In this document: piece after piece, positions 5,631 to 7,084 of the stretch | Layout: each line of letters opens with the position of its first letter | Position numbering within the stretch: position 1 is the first letter of the stretch | Assembly: GCA_900547565.1 (NCBI GenBank) | Contig: URHI01000101.1 | Location: 1 to 7,084, forward strand | Length of the DNA stretch: 7,084 nucleotides | Direction of reading: 5' to 3' | DNA from: an uncultured Eubacteriales bacterium | GTDB lineage: Bacteria; Bacillota; Clostridia; Oscillospirales; CAG-272 | The notes under the pieces: generated by a model | Told to the model about the DNA's origin: nothing | Database searches by the model: none | What the model saw: the letters and a program-made list of their open reading frames with translations, nothing else | Program-made: the position numbers and the translations under genes

Positions 5631-7084
5631 ATGATAAAGAAGATAATCATGCCCAGCGCCGGGCAGACCACCGATACCGCGACAGTTACGCGGGTATGCG
5701 TTAAGGTGGGCGATAAGGTCGAGCGTGGACAGGTCGTGGCCGAGGTCGAAACGGACAAAGCCACACTGCCCGTAGAGAGCTTTGCGACCGGCTACATCTG
5801 CGGCGTTTATGTTGAGGATTTTCAGATAGTTGATGCCGGAAGTCTGCTGTTCGAGGTGGGAGATGAGGCAGATGCTGAGGCGGCCAAGTCGGGCAAACGC
5901 CCCGGAGCTGAGAGCGTAGCGTCAGACAGCGCGGCGACCGGAAATACCGTTGCCCAAGCTGCGGACACCCCTGCAGTTGCTGCCGACAACAGCCACGATA
6001 TGCCTGCCACCGCACCTGTCGCTGCTGAAAAATCCACCTTGGCGGGTGACAAAAAGCCGTCTGCCGGCATCAGGGTAATGACGTCGGAAACGGCAGTGCC
6101 GGCGTTGGCCTCTGCCGACAGATATTCCGCAGCTTCAGTATATTCCGCCACCCCCGCCATGCCGTCTGCCAAGCGTCTTGCGGCACAGCTGGGTGTTGAT
6201 CTGGCGCGTGTCACACCCTCCAACGGCAGCTTCATCAAGCCGGCTGACGTCAGGGCCTGTGCAGCCCCTGCCACGGTGACCGAGCATTACGATTTCGGAG
6301 CACTGACCGAATATCTGCGCTATCTGGTGGAGGACTTCGGCGTACCTGCCGTAGGTATCAGCGTTCGGCACGGGCACCGCGAGCTGTTCCGTGCCCAGGC
6401 CGGAACGCAAACAGCCGACAGCGACGCACCGTTGCGCGAGGATGCACAGTTTTATATGTATTCCTGCTCAAAGCCCGTGACCTGCGTTGCCGCACTCAAG
6501 CTGCTTGAACATGGCAAGATATTGCTGACCGATGCCGTATCCGAATATCTGCCGGAGTTTGCGGATATTGAGTACAGCCGCGGCTCCTACACTCAGCCTA
6601 CCAAGCACACCATGCGCGTGCTGGATCTGTTCACCATGTCCTCGGGACTTAACTATAATCTTGCAACGGCCAATATTGACGATGCTATCCGTGCTACTGA
6701 CGGACGTTGTCCCACACGCGAGCTGGTTCGTGCTTTTGCACGTTCGCCGCTGAATTTTGACCCGTCAACACAGTGGCTGTACGGCCTTTCGCACGACGTA
6801 CTGGCGGCGTTGGTCGAGCAGGTGTCCGGCGTGAAATTTTCCGAATTTGTAAACCGCGAAATATTCACCCCGCTCGGCATGAAGGATTCGCACTATCACC
6901 TCTCCGAGGTTGATACTGACCGCATGGCAGGGCAGTACCGCTATAATGAAAAGCAGAAAAAGGCGCAGCCGATCCCGCTGACCAACAGCTATGTTCCCGG
7001 ACCCGAATACGAGAGCGGAGGCGCCGGACTCATCTCAACGCTGGAGGACATGAGTCGCTTTACAGATATGCTGGCTTGCATGCT
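5631..7084 (+). CDS. E2-like fusion: lipoyl domain, E3-binding domain and serine beta-lactamase-type hydrolase (3' end outside window)
   Basis: One uninterrupted frame of 484 codons runs to the right edge. The start ATG is 22 bases after the beta stop, with AAGGA (5614-5618) as a slightly distant ribosome site; it matches the normal first residue of E2 lipoyl domains. Residues 1-78 are a lipoyl domain: IMPSAG, VGDKVERGQVVAEVETDKA with Lys43 as lipoylation site. Residues 79-170 are a flexible Ala/Pro/Ser linker. Residues 172-209 are a peripheral-subunit (E3/E1) binding domain, ATPAMPSAKRLAAQLGVDL. From about 220 on there is no sign of the CoA acyltransferase core. Instead there is a serine beta-lactamase/family VIII esterase-like domain: S278-C-S-K281 (SxxK), a following KLLEHGKILLTDAVSEYLP, LFTMSSGL, Y384-G-L-S-H-D-V-L with YxL as the Tyr motif, FTPLGM, and SGGAGLIST (462-470). 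The role as an acyl hydrolase or transferase acting on the lipoyl arm is inferred. Roughly 100 C-terminal residues are missing. Confidence 0.88.
   Translation, partial: MIKKIIMPSAGQTTDTATVTRVCVKVGDKVERGQVVAEVETDKATLPVESFATGYICGVYVEDFQIVDAGSLLFEVGDEADAEAAKSGKRPGAESVASDSAATGNTVAQAADTPAVAADNSHDMPATAPVAAEKSTLAGDKKPSAGIRVMTSETAVPALASADRYSAASVYSATPAMPSAKRLAAQLGVDLARVTPSNGSFIKPADVRACAAPATVTEHYDFGALTEYLRYLVEDFGVPAVGISVRHGHRELFRAQAGTQTADSDAPLREDAQFYMYSCSKPVTCVAALKLLEHGKILLTDAVSEYLPEFADIEYSRGSYTQPTKHTMRVLDLFTMSSGLNYNLATANIDDAIRATDGRCPTRELVRAFARSPLNFDPSTQWLYGLSHDVLAALVEQVSGVKFSEFVNREIFTPLGMKDSHYHLSEVDTDRMAGQYRYNEKQKKAQPIPLTNSYVPGPEYESGGAGLISTLEDMSRFTDMLACM

Noticed and set aside
5701..6410. Minus-strand Ala/Arg-rich frames opposite the E2-like gene
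   Set aside because: Their composition is a by-product of the Ala/Pro linker on the plus strand, and no start signals are seen.
6285..7084. Antibiotic resistance beta-lactamase
   Set aside because: There is no signal peptide, it is fused to lipoyl and binding domains in a dehydrogenase operon, and the Tyr motif (YGLSHDVL) resembles family VIII esterases.
1..7084. CRISPR arrays, tRNA or rRNA genes, insertion sequences
   Set aside because: I saw no regularly spaced repeats, cloverleaf or ribosomal motifs, and no transposase or terminal inverted repeats.

Overview
The window looks like chromosomal DNA of a Gram-positive anaerobe, most likely a gut-type clostridium (Oscillospiraceae or Ruminococcus-like). 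The signs are AGGAGG-type ribosome sites, near-perfect sigma-A promoters (TTGACA-17-TATAAT), a lipoprotein and a ricin-like/Ig-like secreted protein, and lipoate ligase used for lipoate supply. This placement is inference; no rRNA or marker gene is present.

Left part (1-2360, AT-richer, all on the minus strand). A lipoprotein gene of unknown role runs off the left edge. Thirty-one bases upstream of it is a secreted-protein gene (681-2156) with a signal peptide, a ricin-like lectin region, a group 2 bacterial Ig-like domain and a C-terminal caspase-like (clan CD) cysteine peptidase region. This gene is cut by one in-frame TAA at codon 90. It has a consensus promoter, and an 18-bp perfect palindrome sits where its transcript should start.

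Middle (2325-3569). lplA (lipoate-protein ligase) lies on the minus strand and ends in a strong hairpin. A 233-bp divergent control region separates it from the plus-strand operon. This region carries one consensus promoter in each direction and two copies of the palindrome ATGTAATTACAT, 125 bp apart, flanking the rightward promoter.

Right part (3570-7084, GC-richer, plus strand). This is a tightly packed 2-oxoacid/acetoin dehydrogenase-type operon: E1 alpha, E1 beta (1-base overlap), then an E2-like protein that runs off the right edge. The E2-like protein is the surprise. It has a normal N-terminal lipoyl domain and an E3/E1-binding domain. In place of the usual CoA acyltransferase core it carries a serine beta-lactamase/family VIII esterase-type domain with an SxxK nucleophile motif, a Tyr motif and a GGxGL box, all in one open frame.

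Proposed working model: LplA attaches lipoate to Lys43 of the E2-like protein, E1 alpha/beta loads an acyl group onto that lipoyl arm, and the serine hydrolase domain removes or transfers the acyl group. An E3 (dihydrolipoamide dehydrogenase) would be expected downstream of the window.
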